From RFSX01 sp965230215 (GTDB taxonomy: Bacteria; Bacteroidota; Bacteroidia; Chitinophagales; Saprospiraceae), in NCBI GenBank assembly GCA_965230215.1, contig CBDDKN010000002.1, forward strand, positions 434,001 to 498,000: 64,000 nt of DNA, read 5' to 3'. The position numbers and the translations under genes were made by a program. This document shows, piece by piece, positions 1 to 8,210 of the stretch (position 1 is the first letter of the stretch; the number at the start of each line of letters is the position of its first letter). Below the pieces are notes generated by a model. The model ran no database searches, was not told the origin of the DNA, and saw only the letters and a program-made list of their open reading frames with translations.

Positions 1-197
1 ATACAGAAAGCAAGTCCAAGAATCAGCGTCACAAGTACGAAACTCATGAAGAACCAATCCCCTTCGATGAACTTTTCCTTTAACATCTGGAAAACTCCAC
101 CACCTTCGCCAGCACTAGCATCTTGAGCAACTAAATCTGAAAATCCTAGGAAAGCTGCGCCTAGCATTACAAAACATACAGAAACGATTTTTCGCAT
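1..197 (-). CDS. ExbB/TolQ/MotA-family proton channel, N-terminal fragment
   Basis: The reverse strand reads open from an ATG at 195-197 to the window edge, giving 65 codons; the 3' part lies outside. The product begins MRKIVSVCFVMLGAAF, a signal-like hydrophobic stretch that ends at LVAQ, then a short Gly/Ser-rich spacer. FQMLKEKFIEGDWFFM followed by a hydrophobic helix is the typical opening of Bacteroidota MotA/TolQ/ExbB channel proteins, which use the proton gradient to energise TonB-dependent transport or gliding machinery at the inner membrane. The family call rests only on this N-terminus. The 222 bases between this start and the tRNA hold no other gene I can support. Confidence 0.7.
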   Translation of the reverse strand, partial: MRKIVSVCFVMLGAAFLGFSDLVAQDASAGEGGGVFQMLKEKFIEGDWFFMSFVLVTLILGLAFC

Positions 198-419
198 GGT
201 AATTTATTTTTCTTAAATGATCAGTATATTAATTAAAATTGGTTTGAAGCCCTAAAATATAAATATTTGTATTAGTTCAGTAATTAAACCCATCAATTTT
301 TACACAGCATTGTCGGTCATAACTAAATACTGTAATTTGTTAATACACTATTAATAGATGAACAATACGGCAGCTTTGGCGCAAATACAGAAAAGTAAAT
401 TTGAAGAGGGGAAATAAAG

Positions 420-507
420 CGGAGAATGAGGGATTCGAACCCCCGATACCCTTTTGAGGTATACACGCTTTCCAAGCGTGCGCCTTCAGCCACTCGGCCA
501 ATTCTCC
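420..507 (-). tRNA. tRNA-Ser(GGA)
   Basis: The reverse complement folds as an 87-nt class II tRNA. The acceptor arm GGAGAAT pairs with ATTCTCC. The anticodon loop TTGGAAA carries GGA between ACGC and GCGT arms. There is a long variable arm, and the T-loop reads GGTTCGAATCC. The discriminator base (position 420 on the reverse strand) is G, as expected for serine tRNAs. The 3' CCA is not encoded. Confidence 0.97.
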
Positions 508-528
508 AGAGCTGCAAAAATGCCACGA

Positions 529-1299
529 TTAAAACTCTAATGCAAATAATTTCTTGGCATTATTGGTGGTGTAATTCATTATTGACTTAAGTGATTCTCC
601 TCTTATTTCTGAAACCTTTGAAGCTACCAAAGGAATATAGCTGCTTTCATTTCTCTTGCCTCTGTGAGGTACTGGTGAAAGGTATGGTGCATCCGTTTCC
701 AATACCATGAATTCTTCAGGCATGTACCTGACCATATCGTCAAGTTTGGCATTTTTATATGTGATTACACCTCCTAAACCCATCATAAAATTTAACTCAG
801 CAACTCTTCTGCATTGATCTACCGTTCCATTGAAACAATGAAATATGCCTTTTAAAGAGCCATCCTGATTCCGGCTTATTACTTCAATGGTCTCATCAAG
901 TGCATCACGCGAATGAATGATGACAGGCAAATCATGTTTCTTAGCCAGCTCTACCTGTACTTCAAAAGATTCGATCTGTTGCTTGTATGTGGACTTATCC
1001 CAATACAGATCAATACCTGTTTCTCCAATACCATAATACTTGGCCTTTGATAGCATCAAGTTAATATGATCCAGTTGTTCAGAAAGGTCTTCCTTGACCG
1101 AACAAGGGTGAAGACCAATCATGGGAAAACAAACATCCGGGAACTTTTCAGATAGTTGCATCATTGCATCAGTAGTAGAACTGTCAATGTTGGGCAGGAA
1201 TATCTTCTTGACATTCATATTCAAAGCGTGATCTATTACCGAATCTATATCAGAATCAAATTGTTTCAGGTAAAGATGTGCATGTGTATCTACAAACAT
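529..1299 (-). CDS. TatD-family metal-dependent deoxyribonuclease
   Basis: 256-residue TIM-barrel hydrolase of the TatD family, cytosolic, normally a metal-dependent 3'-5' DNase. The metal ligands expected for the family are visible: HxH in DTHAHLY (H6, H8), E93 in IGETGID, H129 in VIIHSRD, H154 in IFHCFNG and D203 in LETDAPYLSP. The length fits the family. I start at the ATG at 1299 (MFVDTHAHLY) because family members begin directly before the HxH; an in-frame ATG 30 bases upstream would add MFRLDIKLKY and overlap the divergent RNase H start. The start codon lies only 13 bases from that of the divergent RNase H gene. Confidence 0.93.
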   Translation of the reverse strand: MFVDTHAHLYLKQFDSDIDSVIDHALNMNVKKIFLPNIDSSTTDAMMQLSEKFPDVCFPMIGLHPCSVKEDLSEQLDHINLMLSKAKYYGIGETGIDLYWDKSTYKQQIESFEVQVELAKKHDLPVIIHSRDALDETIEVISRNQDGSLKGIFHCFNGTVDQCRRVAELNFMMGLGGVITYKNAKLDDMVRYMPEEFMVLETDAPYLSPVPHRGKRNESSYIPLVASKVSEIRGESLKSIMNYTTNNAKKLFALEF

Positions 1300-1312
1300 A
1301 TATTTTAGCTTG

Positions 1313-1960
1313 ATGTCTAAACGGAACAAAAGTAAATATTATGTGGTTTGGGTTGGGCAAAATCCTGGCATATATGATAGTTGGCAAGAATGCCAACTGC
1401 AGATTAAAGGGTTTCCAAACGCCAAATACAAATCATTCAAGACCATGGCTGAGGCAGAAGAAGCATTTCATCAGTCTGCAGGAGACTATATAGAAAAGAA
1501 GTCACGCGTGAATAGGTCGGTTAAGCCTTCATTGAATGATTTCAAAGACGAAATAATCGCAAAAAGTATTTCTGTTGATGCTGCTTGTAGTGGGAATCCT
1601 GGAATTATGGAATATCGTGGCGTTGATACCTTTTCCGGCGATGAAATATTCAAAATGGGGCCATTCAAAGGTGGAACAAACAATGTTGGAGAATTCCTGG
1701 CATTGGTACATGCTATGGCCTATCTCAAAAAGATTAATGATGCTGATACCGTGATCTATACAGATTCAAGAACGGCTATGGCTTGGTTGCGGAACAAGAG
1801 GGTCAAAACAACGCTAAAAGAAAATGCCGTGAATAAAGATGTTTTCACTCTGCTTCGAAGAGCGGAACAATGGGTAAAAAAGTTTTCTGTTGAAAACAAA
1901 ATTATCAAGTGGGACACAGAACGCTGGGGTGAGATACCGGCTGACTTTGGAAGGAAGTAA
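1313..1960 (+). CDS. Ribonuclease H with N-terminal viroplasmin-like domain
   Basis: 215 residues. Residues 1-55 (KYYVVWVGQNPGIYDSW...) match the RNase H1 N-terminal hybrid-binding (caulimovirus viroplasmin) fold. A linker follows, then the RNase H1 catalytic domain at about 82-215. Catalytic carboxylates are D89 (VDAACSGNPG), E127 (NNVGEFLAL), D151 (YTDSRTAMAWL) and D211 in the terminal PADFGRK. It removes RNA from RNA-DNA hybrids. I use the ATG at 1313; a TTG directly before it is possible. The stop is one base from the stop of the convergent def gene, with no terminator hairpin between them. Confidence 0.92.
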   Translation: MSKRNKSKYYVVWVGQNPGIYDSWQECQLQIKGFPNAKYKSFKTMAEAEEAFHQSAGDYIEKKSRVNRSVKPSLNDFKDEIIAKSISVDAACSGNPGIMEYRGVDTFSGDEIFKMGPFKGGTNNVGEFLALVHAMAYLKKINDADTVIYTDSRTAMAWLRNKRVKTTLKENAVNKDVFTLLRRAEQWVKKFSVENKIIKWDTERWGEIPADFGRK

Positions 1961-1961
1961 T

Positions 1962-2519
1962 TTACAGTCTGGCAAACCGCATTCTGTAATCTGTCTTTAT
2001 ATTGCCTTTTCTGATGTTTTCCAACTTTCGCTTGATCAGTCTTTTTTTCAAAGGCTGTAACTTCTCAGTGAACAGTTTACCTTCAATATGATCGTATTCA
2101 TGTTGAATAACACGTGCGGTAAATCCAGTAAACTCTTCTTTGTGTTTATTAAATTCCTCGTCATAGTATTCAATTAAAATGCGTTCATTCCTGCTTACAT
2201 CTCCCCTGATATCAGGGATGCTAAGACACCCTTCTTCAAAGGACGCTAAATCACCATCTTCTTCGAGTATCTGAGCATTTATAAATGCTTTCTTAATGGG
2301 TTCATCTACTGAGTCCTCATCTTGAATCTGTTCTGTATCTACTAGAAATAGTCTAATTGACTTTCCAATCTGAGGTGCTGCCAGACCCACTCCTCTTGCA
2401 TTATACATTGTCTCCCACATATCGGCTATCAATTGATCAAGATCCGGATAGTCTTTATCAATATCCTCAGCTTTCTTCTTAAGGACCTTCTGTCCATATG
2501 CATAAATAGGTAGAATCAT
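1962..2519 (-). CDS. def: Peptide deformylase
   Basis: 185 residues. All three peptide deformylase motifs are present: GVGLAAPQ (43-50), EGCLSIP (96-102, metal ligand C98) and QHEYDH (139-144, ligands H140 and H144 with the catalytic Glu between them). It removes the formyl group from nascent protein N-termini in the cytosol. The start codon overlaps the stop of upstream ruvX by four bases (ATGA), so the two are cotranscribed and probably translationally coupled. Confidence 0.97.
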   Translation of the reverse strand: MILPIYAYGQKVLKKKAEDIDKDYPDLDQLIADMWETMYNARGVGLAAPQIGKSIRLFLVDTEQIQDEDSVDEPIKKAFINAQILEEDGDLASFEEGCLSIPDIRGDVSRNERILIEYYDEEFNKHKEEFTGFTARVIQHEYDHIEGKLFTEKLQPLKKRLIKRKLENIRKGNIKTDYRMRFARL

Positions 2520-2926
2520 ATATGCTTCAAATATCTTTGTAAAATTAATACTGCACTCAGTTTGTCCAGCCTGGATTTGTCTTGTCTCTGTTTTTTTGAC
2601 AGCCCAGATTTAATCATAAGTTCCATTGCTAAAACAGAAGTGAAGTTTTCATCTTGAAAATCAAAAACCAAGTCTGGTTTCAGTTTCATTAAGCGCGTTT
2701 TGAACTTATTGATTTCATCTACCACATAAGTCGGATTTCCATCTTTATGTGTAGGGTAACCGAATACAACTTTTTCAACTGGTTCTTCCTGAAGATAAAT
2801 CTTCAGAAAATTCAGCAAGCTATTGGTATTGACGGTTTTCAAAGGCGATACTATGATCTGATCTGGATCGGTAACTGCGATGCCAGTTCTTTTAATACCG
2901 TAATCAATTCCCATTATGCGTGCCAC
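2516..2926 (-). CDS. ruvX: RuvX/YqgF-family RNase H-fold resolvase
   Basis: 136 residues, the usual size for YqgF/RuvX, a putative Holliday-junction resolvase also linked to 16S rRNA 5' processing. Family marks are the first strand IMGIDYGIKRTGIAV with the first Asp, FGYPTHKDGN, DENFTS, and the C-terminal LDKLSAVLILQRYL with its conserved Asp. The start is GTG at 2926; this keeps the family-typical MARI leader, and the next ATG would remove four residues. It is the first gene of a two-gene unit with def. An exact -7 element lies about 22 bases upstream. Confidence 0.92.
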   Translation of the reverse strand: MARIMGIDYGIKRTGIAVTDPDQIIVSPLKTVNTNSLLNFLKIYLQEEPVEKVVFGYPTHKDGNPTYVVDEINKFKTRLMKLKPDLVFDFQDENFTSVLAMELMIKSGLSKKQRQDKSRLDKLSAVLILQRYLKHI

Positions 2927-2947
2927 AAATTACTAATGTACAGTTGG

Positions 2948-2955
2948 CAAATATA
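2948..2955 (-). promoter_or_regulatory. -7 element for ruvX-def
   Basis: The reverse strand reads TATATTTG, an exact match to the Bacteroidota -7 consensus TAnnTTTG, 22 bases before the ruvX GTG. No clear -33 TTTG is seen at the usual spacing. The element directly follows the T-tract of the terminator of the upstream surface-protein gene, so terminator and promoter are packed end to end. Confidence 0.45.
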
Positions 2956-2959
2956 GTTC

Positions 2960-2998
2960 AAAAAAAAAGACCCCCTCCAACTACTTGGAGAGGGGCCC
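2960..2998 (-). terminator. Intrinsic terminator of the 3021-7940 gene
   Basis: A hairpin with arms at 2971-2980 and 2985-2995 (ten pairs, one bulged base, four-base loop) is followed on the reverse strand by an uninterrupted run of Ts (2961-2968). It lies 20-60 bases after the stop of the giant HYR protein. Confidence 0.85.
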
Positions 2999-3020
2999 CA
3001 TCCCAAAAACAGTAATTCTT

Positions 3021-6000
3021 TTATCTGATTACAACCATCTTGATGGTCGCAGATTGTCTGTCTGTATTCATAGTCAAGTAGTAAATACCTGCTTCTCCAA
3101 TCTCATCTGCACCCAATACATATGTATTGTTTCCTTCGTTGAAGTATTCAGTTACTTGTTTAACCGTTCTGCCTTGCACATCGCTAATGACGATATTGAC
3201 ATTTCCAGCTTGTTCTAGAACAAAGCTAACATTGGTCATGTCTGTGAAAGGGTTAGGTGTATTCTGGTAAAGTGCAAATTGACTTCCATTATCGTTCAGC
3301 TTAATAACCGGCTGAGATATGTTACCATCTGCATCATACATTTCAGCTTTTAATGCTTCAGAACCGATAGCAATTGATTCAATCAATCTTGCATTTGATT
3401 TGGCAACAGCATTAATTGTAAATAGCTCCGTATCGTTGATATAGTCCACATTGGCATTCCAACTGATGAGTACCTTATCTTCAAGGATTCTGTAGTTGTC
3501 AGCACCAAAGTTTCCATTTTCCGAATCGATAGAGATGATATCCAGCACATTCGGATCAAATTCAAGTGCCATCTGCATACCTCTTAAGTTTGCTGTTCCT
3601 ATTTCAACCGGCACTGAAATATTTTCCCCAGCTTCAAAGGATACATCATCCATAAGTAGTGCAGTCTGACCAGATTCTCTGATCTCCATGCTCTGTCCTG
3701 CAGCATTGGCCACAGCATTATCATTGACATCTCCGATTTTCACAGCTACGAAATCAATATCCATATCTGTTTCCAGTTTAGAGATCAAATAGCTTTCCTT
3801 AAAGTCCTCATTTAGTGGGTTGTAAGGATCAATGAAATCATAAGCATTGTCAACAAATCTCCATGAGTCGTTATCAGGGAACTCATTGTATATTCCCAAG
3901 ATTAATTTTCTCAGTTCAAGAAGGTCAAGTGTAGATATTCTGTAATCCCTATTAACATCCGCTGCAATCAGCTTATATGGACTTGAAATTGGTTCAAGAC
4001 CAAGAAGGTGTCTTTGAATTTCAATGATATCTAAAGTAGATACACCATTCAAAGGATCTTCATTATAATAAGGACTAACAATGTAGTCACCACCCATTGG
4101 CATATCCGGGAATGCGTACTCACCGTTATCATCAGTAGTACCGATCAATGGACTACCAATCAGCTTCACTTCAACGTCACTTAGGTTTTCTAATTCTTCT
4201 GTAAATATGTTACCTCCAACATTTACAGTCGGCATTTGGCCCATACAGGCTTCATTGTTATCCTGTACATTAACTGTAGAAGTACAGAAGGATGTAATGC
4301 GTTCACCATCGTATCCAATGATAGATGCATAGATATTGACATCCTGATCACCTCTTGTTGTACAATCAAACGTGATGTTTGGTACCAGAGAATCAGGAGA
4401 GAATGATAATTCGACTTCATATCCACAAACATGGTGGCTACCGGCATCAAAATCACTAGCCCATAATTCTACCATAGCAAAATCAGGTTCTCCATTGCCA
4501 TCAAGATCCATTGGCATAAGGTCAACGGCGAGGCCATTAATACAGTATGCTGTCGGAGCTTTACAGTTCGCAATAGTGAATTCTTGATCACAGGTAGTAG
4601 CATTACCACATCTGTCAAAGAATGTCCAACGGACTATATGACTACCGATTGGATACGTTCCGCTTGCATTGGCAATCGGTCCGTCACCGGAATCTTCTCT
4701 TACAGGGTTTGAGAAACTCTTAGGACCTACACCCAGTTCACCTGCGTAAACTTCGTATCTCCATCTTAAGTTCTCACTTGATGTACATGAATCTGAAGCT
4801 GACACTTCAAGTTCTATGAAACCTTCAAGACACTCAGAATCGAAAGTACATACTTCTTGAGCTTCACAGCCAGTAATAATCGGCTTGTCACCGTTCGTTA
4901 CTTTTATTACCTGAACACAGCTGAATACAGGCATGTTTGGTTGACACCAATCAATTACCTCCCATGTTCTTAGTATTTTGAAACATGCATCACCATTCAA
5001 TGTATTAAATGTGAATACTTCATCATCCCAGTCTGTTCCGAGAAGACCACATCTTTCGTTTATAAACTCTGGATAGCCATATACATCTGGTCCCAGATCT
5101 TCAGGTGCCATACAACCAACGATTGTTACATCTGCAGGACACTCGATATCATAATCTGGTGTAAATGGATCAGGATTAAGGAAAGTCAAAACTTGCTTAC
5201 AAGTAGAAGTTCTTCCTCCGTCATCTGTAGCCGTAAATACCCTCGTATATGTACCAAGGTTACAGCTTGAAAGATCATTAATACCTTCCTCACTTACTGT
5301 GGCTCCACAGTCATCAGAAAGAACAGGTACGCCATATATAGCGTCCAGATTATTTGGATCAAATGCTGCATCACAATCCACAGTCGTATTAGGAGGACAA
5401 ATTAGTGAAGGAGCAACCTTATCCTGTACGTCAACATTAACCATACAGTCATTGAAGTTTCCAAATATATCAACCACTCTGAAAGTGACCATTTGATCAG
5501 TTCCAACATCTGAACAACAGAAGTTAGCAATCTCACTGAAACCACATATATCTTTAATTTCAAGGATATAAGGCAACTCAATATAACAAGAAGCGTCATT
5601 CCACTGATTTGTAGGAGTCATCATTACGCAGTCTTCAGAGCACTGTTCTGAAGCTACTGTGAAAGCAACATCTGCATTATCATAGTGAGATGAATCATCG
5701 TTTGTACCAAAGTTTCCTTGAATTACATCCCATTCAAATGAATTATCCTCGATTGCGATACGGAAATAATTGGTTCCACATGGCGTATTCTCAGGGATAT
5801 GGAATCTATAGAATCCATTATTTTGTTTATCAAGATATGGTGCAATAGTATTCGTGGTATTGGTACCACTATATCTCTCTGTGTAAATAGTTCTCCATTG
5901 TGAACCATCATAATGTAATAACTTCATGTTAATTCCATCATCTTCTGTATATGATCCAGTACTAGGAGCATACCAGTTCCAATGAATATCAACAGTAGAT

Positions 6001-7940
6001 GAAGTAGGTCCAGACTCTAATCTAAGATTAGAAACCATATCATCGAAGTTATTAACCTGAGCACCATCAGCAACAAGAATGGTATTACCATAATTAGGTG
6101 CAACAGTGGTCCAGCTTAATCCTCCTGTACCACTTGGGTTTCCAGGAGACCAATTTGTATAGCTAAGCGGTGTATGATCATCCCAAAGGAAGCCATTACC
6201 GAATCTCTTCATGCCAATCCAAAATCTATCACCATAGGTAGGTCTTACCTGGTTAAGCAACCATTGCTCTTCTGCATAATCATCAAAAATGACTACAGAA
6301 CCACCATATGCATTTGCTCTATTCTTAGCAATACCTGCAGATATCTCATAAGAAGACATATAATAATAGCTACCATCTCTGCTACCTATATAGTCCATGC
6401 CACAGAATTCCGGAATTTTACAATCACAATCATCTGGTGTCATACGCTGAACCAACATACAATGGGTCTTACAATCATCATAAGAACCATCATCAAAGCT
6501 ATATGCGTTAACAACAGCCTCACCTCCTGTAGTCAAACTAACGGCAGTATATTGATCACAGACAGTTACCGGTGGCGTATTGTCCTGTACATCAACTAAT
6601 ACAGTACAGCTAGAAGAATTATAACATTCATCATAGACAGTAAATACGACCTCATTGACACCCATAGGTATCAATACAGGGTAAGTTCCATCATAATGAC
6701 TTTCGAATCCACCAGGGTAAGTAATATCATAAGTTAGATATGTAGAGCAATTATCAGTTGCATCAGGAAGAGGTATATCTGTATTAGCACCACACGTAAC
6801 ACTACCATAATGGGTATTTGTAGCACCCATGATGGTGTTGGTAGTTGTAGTAATATGACCAGGACACTCAAGTACTGGTGGTATATCATCAACTATCTCG
6901 ATTACTTGTGGTATTGTATCAAGTACTTCATCATTACAATGCCATTCTCTGAAAATCCAAAGTCTTACTATTTTCTTAGTACATCCAATTCTTGGATATT
7001 CAATATCATTAAATGTAACAACTGCATTACAGTATACATCTGGGAATGGATAAAGTGGCACTTCTTCTAATGAACCATTAATGTTTGTAGTCATTGTAGG
7101 TACGCCAACTTCCTCAGGATCAGGGTAGTTGTTACCATTATCATCCCAATAAACATCTTTGTCCAATACGCCATCACCATTTAAGTCAGTATCATATTCA
7201 TCACCATATTGTCCAAATCGCCATTTGCCATCACAAGAGAGTGAACCTCTTGAACCGGCACAGCTATTTATAGAATTATACTGCGTATAGTCATACGGGC
7301 AGTTAACATCATCAAAATCAATTCTTAACAGATTATATACAATTGTACATTCAGGGGCTGCATTGTTTTTACTATCATATGCAGTATATACTCTGGTTAC
7401 AGTCTTAACATAAACAGGATCACAATTAAGAGGAGTAATTGTTTCACGAAGAAGAACTGGTTCTTTATAACCCTCACATGGGTCAAAATATACAGGACCT
7501 TCATACGCAGAGAGGTCCGAACATGCCACCTCAATAGGCGCTGTTGGACAGCTTTCGATGATTGGACCCAGTTTGTCCTCTAATGTAATATTACCCCAAC
7601 AAGAGTTGCCAGAGTTCAAATCAGTGACCTTAACATATAAGTCCTGACCTATGTAAGCCGATGTAATAGGATTATCTATCTCACCATAAAGGTTTGAGAC
7701 AGTAACATCAAAATCATCAGGCATAACAGATCCTGGACAGGATGTTGTCTGATCATTTAATATCATGTCAGGAGTAATTAGCGCTTCACAGTTTTCATCT
7801 GTTGAAACTTGTGTGCTACCATTACATGCCAGTGAACATGGTTGCTGTGCTGAAATTTGATTAACGCTAAATGTAAATAACGCAATCATAAATAAGGCAC
7901 TTCTAAACCATCTACTGATGGTCAAATCATAGTACTTCAT
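3021..7940 (-). CDS. Giant secreted HYR protein with lectin-like, dockerin-like and cohesin-like modules, T9SS type A
   Basis: 1639 residues. A signal peptide ends near QISAQ (about 32). Residues 34-126 form a Cys-containing module shared with the two other HYR giants in the window. HYR-type repeats follow, many opening with PP..C. Residues about 515-605 resemble a C-type lectin-like domain (RFWIGMKRFGNGFLWDD, then LSYTNWSPGNPSG), but the later WND-type calcium motif is not seen. Near 1237-1287 there is a carboxypeptidase-regulatory-like beta-sandwich, at 1288-1358 a dockerin-like pair (LNGVSTLDIIEIQRHLLG, then DVNRDYRISTLDLLELRKLI), at 1425-1545 a cohesin-like module, and at 1552-1639 a T9SS type A sorting domain (YQNTPNPF...IYYLTM...KMVVIR). 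Expected location is the cell surface. No catalytic domain was recognised; a structural, adhesive or ligand-binding role is inference. Confidence 0.9.
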   Translation of the reverse strand: MKYYDLTISRWFRSALFMIALFTFSVNQISAQQPCSLACNGSTQVSTDENCEALITPDMILNDQTTSCPGSVMPDDFDVTVSNLYGEIDNPITSAYIGQDLYVKVTDLNSGNSCWGNITLEDKLGPIIESCPTAPIEVACSDLSAYEGPVYFDPCEGYKEPVLLRETITPLNCDPVYVKTVTRVYTAYDSKNNAAPECTIVYNLLRIDFDDVNCPYDYTQYNSINSCAGSRGSLSCDGKWRFGQYGDEYDTDLNGDGVLDKDVYWDDNGNNYPDPEEVGVPTMTTNINGSLEEVPLYPFPDVYCNAVVTFNDIEYPRIGCTKKIVRLWIFREWHCNDEVLDTIPQVIEIVDDIPPVLECPGHITTTTNTIMGATNTHYGSVTCGANTDIPLPDATDNCSTYLTYDITYPGGFESHYDGTYPVLIPMGVNEVVFTVYDECYNSSSCTVLVDVQDNTPPVTVCDQYTAVSLTTGGEAVVNAYSFDDGSYDDCKTHCMLVQRMTPDDCDCKIPEFCGMDYIGSRDGSYYYMSSYEISAGIAKNRANAYGGSVVIFDDYAEEQWLLNQVRPTYGDRFWIGMKRFGNGFLWDDHTPLSYTNWSPGNPSGTGGLSWTTVAPNYGNTILVADGAQVNNFDDMVSNLRLESGPTSSTVDIHWNWYAPSTGSYTEDDGINMKLLHYDGSQWRTIYTERYSGTNTTNTIAPYLDKQNNGFYRFHIPENTPCGTNYFRIAIEDNSFEWDVIQGNFGTNDDSSHYDNADVAFTVASEQCSEDCVMMTPTNQWNDASCYIELPYILEIKDICGFSEIANFCCSDVGTDQMVTFRVVDIFGNFNDCMVNVDVQDKVAPSLICPPNTTVDCDAAFDPNNLDAIYGVPVLSDDCGATVSEEGINDLSSCNLGTYTRVFTATDDGGRTSTCKQVLTFLNPDPFTPDYDIECPADVTIVGCMAPEDLGPDVYGYPEFINERCGLLGTDWDDEVFTFNTLNGDACFKILRTWEVIDWCQPNMPVFSCVQVIKVTNGDKPIITGCEAQEVCTFDSECLEGFIELEVSASDSCTSSENLRWRYEVYAGELGVGPKSFSNPVREDSGDGPIANASGTYPIGSHIVRWTFFDRCGNATTCDQEFTIANCKAPTAYCINGLAVDLMPMDLDGNGEPDFAMVELWASDFDAGSHHVCGYEVELSFSPDSLVPNITFDCTTRGDQDVNIYASIIGYDGERITSFCTSTVNVQDNNEACMGQMPTVNVGGNIFTEELENLSDVEVKLIGSPLIGTTDDNGEYAFPDMPMGGDYIVSPYYNEDPLNGVSTLDIIEIQRHLLGLEPISSPYKLIAADVNRDYRISTLDLLELRKLILGIYNEFPDNDSWRFVDNAYDFIDPYNPLNEDFKESYLISKLETDMDIDFVAVKIGDVNDNAVANAAGQSMEIRESGQTALLMDDVSFEAGENISVPVEIGTANLRGMQMALEFDPNVLDIISIDSENGNFGADNYRILEDKVLISWNANVDYINDTELFTINAVAKSNARLIESIAIGSEALKAEMYDADGNISQPVIKLNDNGSQFALYQNTPNPFTDMTNVSFVLEQAGNVNIVISDVQGRTVKQVTEYFNEGNNTYVLGADEIGEAGIYYLTMNTDRQSATIKMVVIR

Positions 7941-8076
7941 GAGATCCTCTTTTAAAGTTTACTGTTTGGGAAATGACTGATCCCCCTTAATAAATAGTTT
8001 ACTTCTACTAGGATCTATTATACTCGGGTAGGTAGAGTTCTATTGCCAGATAGTTTACTTCATAGCAAATGATAAA

Positions 8077-8084
8077 CAAATGTA
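8077..8084 (-). promoter_or_regulatory. -7 element for the 3021-7940 gene
   Basis: The reverse strand reads TACATTTG, an exact TAnnTTTG match, about 137 bases before the start codon. The -33 region is filled by a perfect inverted repeat (8087-8125) and shows no TTTG. This suggests either an activator-dependent promoter or a repressor site. The long leader is an inference from this placement. Confidence 0.4.
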
Positions 8085-8086
8085 GG

Positions 8087-8125
8087 AAATATCTAATATG
8101 TAATACTACCTCATATTAGATATTT
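8087..8125. repeat. Perfect 14-bp inverted repeat next to a promoter
   Basis: The arms at 8087-8100 (AAATATCTAATATG) and 8112-8125 are exact reverse complements, with an 11-base spacer. It starts two bases from the putative -7 element of the 3021-7940 gene. It is about 24 bases beyond the terminator of the upstream gene, so it is not that gene's terminator. It is A+T-rich and has no T-tract on either side, which favours a protein-binding dyad over a terminator. Confidence 0.7.
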
Positions 8126-8148
8126 TTCACATATGTTTTTTTTAATAT

Positions 8149-8182
8149 AAAAAAGCCCCCCTCCAAATTCATGGAGAGAGGC
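8149..8182 (-). terminator. Intrinsic terminator of the 8211-15335 gene
   Basis: The stem at 8155-8165 and 8172-8182 has eleven pairs including two G-U wobbles and a six-base loop. Six Ts follow on the reverse strand (8149-8154). Its stem-loop and the flanking ccatcccaaaaac resemble those after the neighbouring paralogous gene (2960-3010). Confidence 0.85.
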
Positions 8183-8210
8183 CATCCCAAAAACCGATTT
8201 TATTCTAGTA

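Noticed and set aside
323..526. 67-residue reverse-strand reading frame
   Set aside because: It covers the tRNA-Ser and its flanks; coding potential is an artefact.
6174..6599. 141-residue forward frame inside the 3021-7940 gene
   Set aside because: Antisense shadow of a clear, motif-rich coding region; no start context and no family features.
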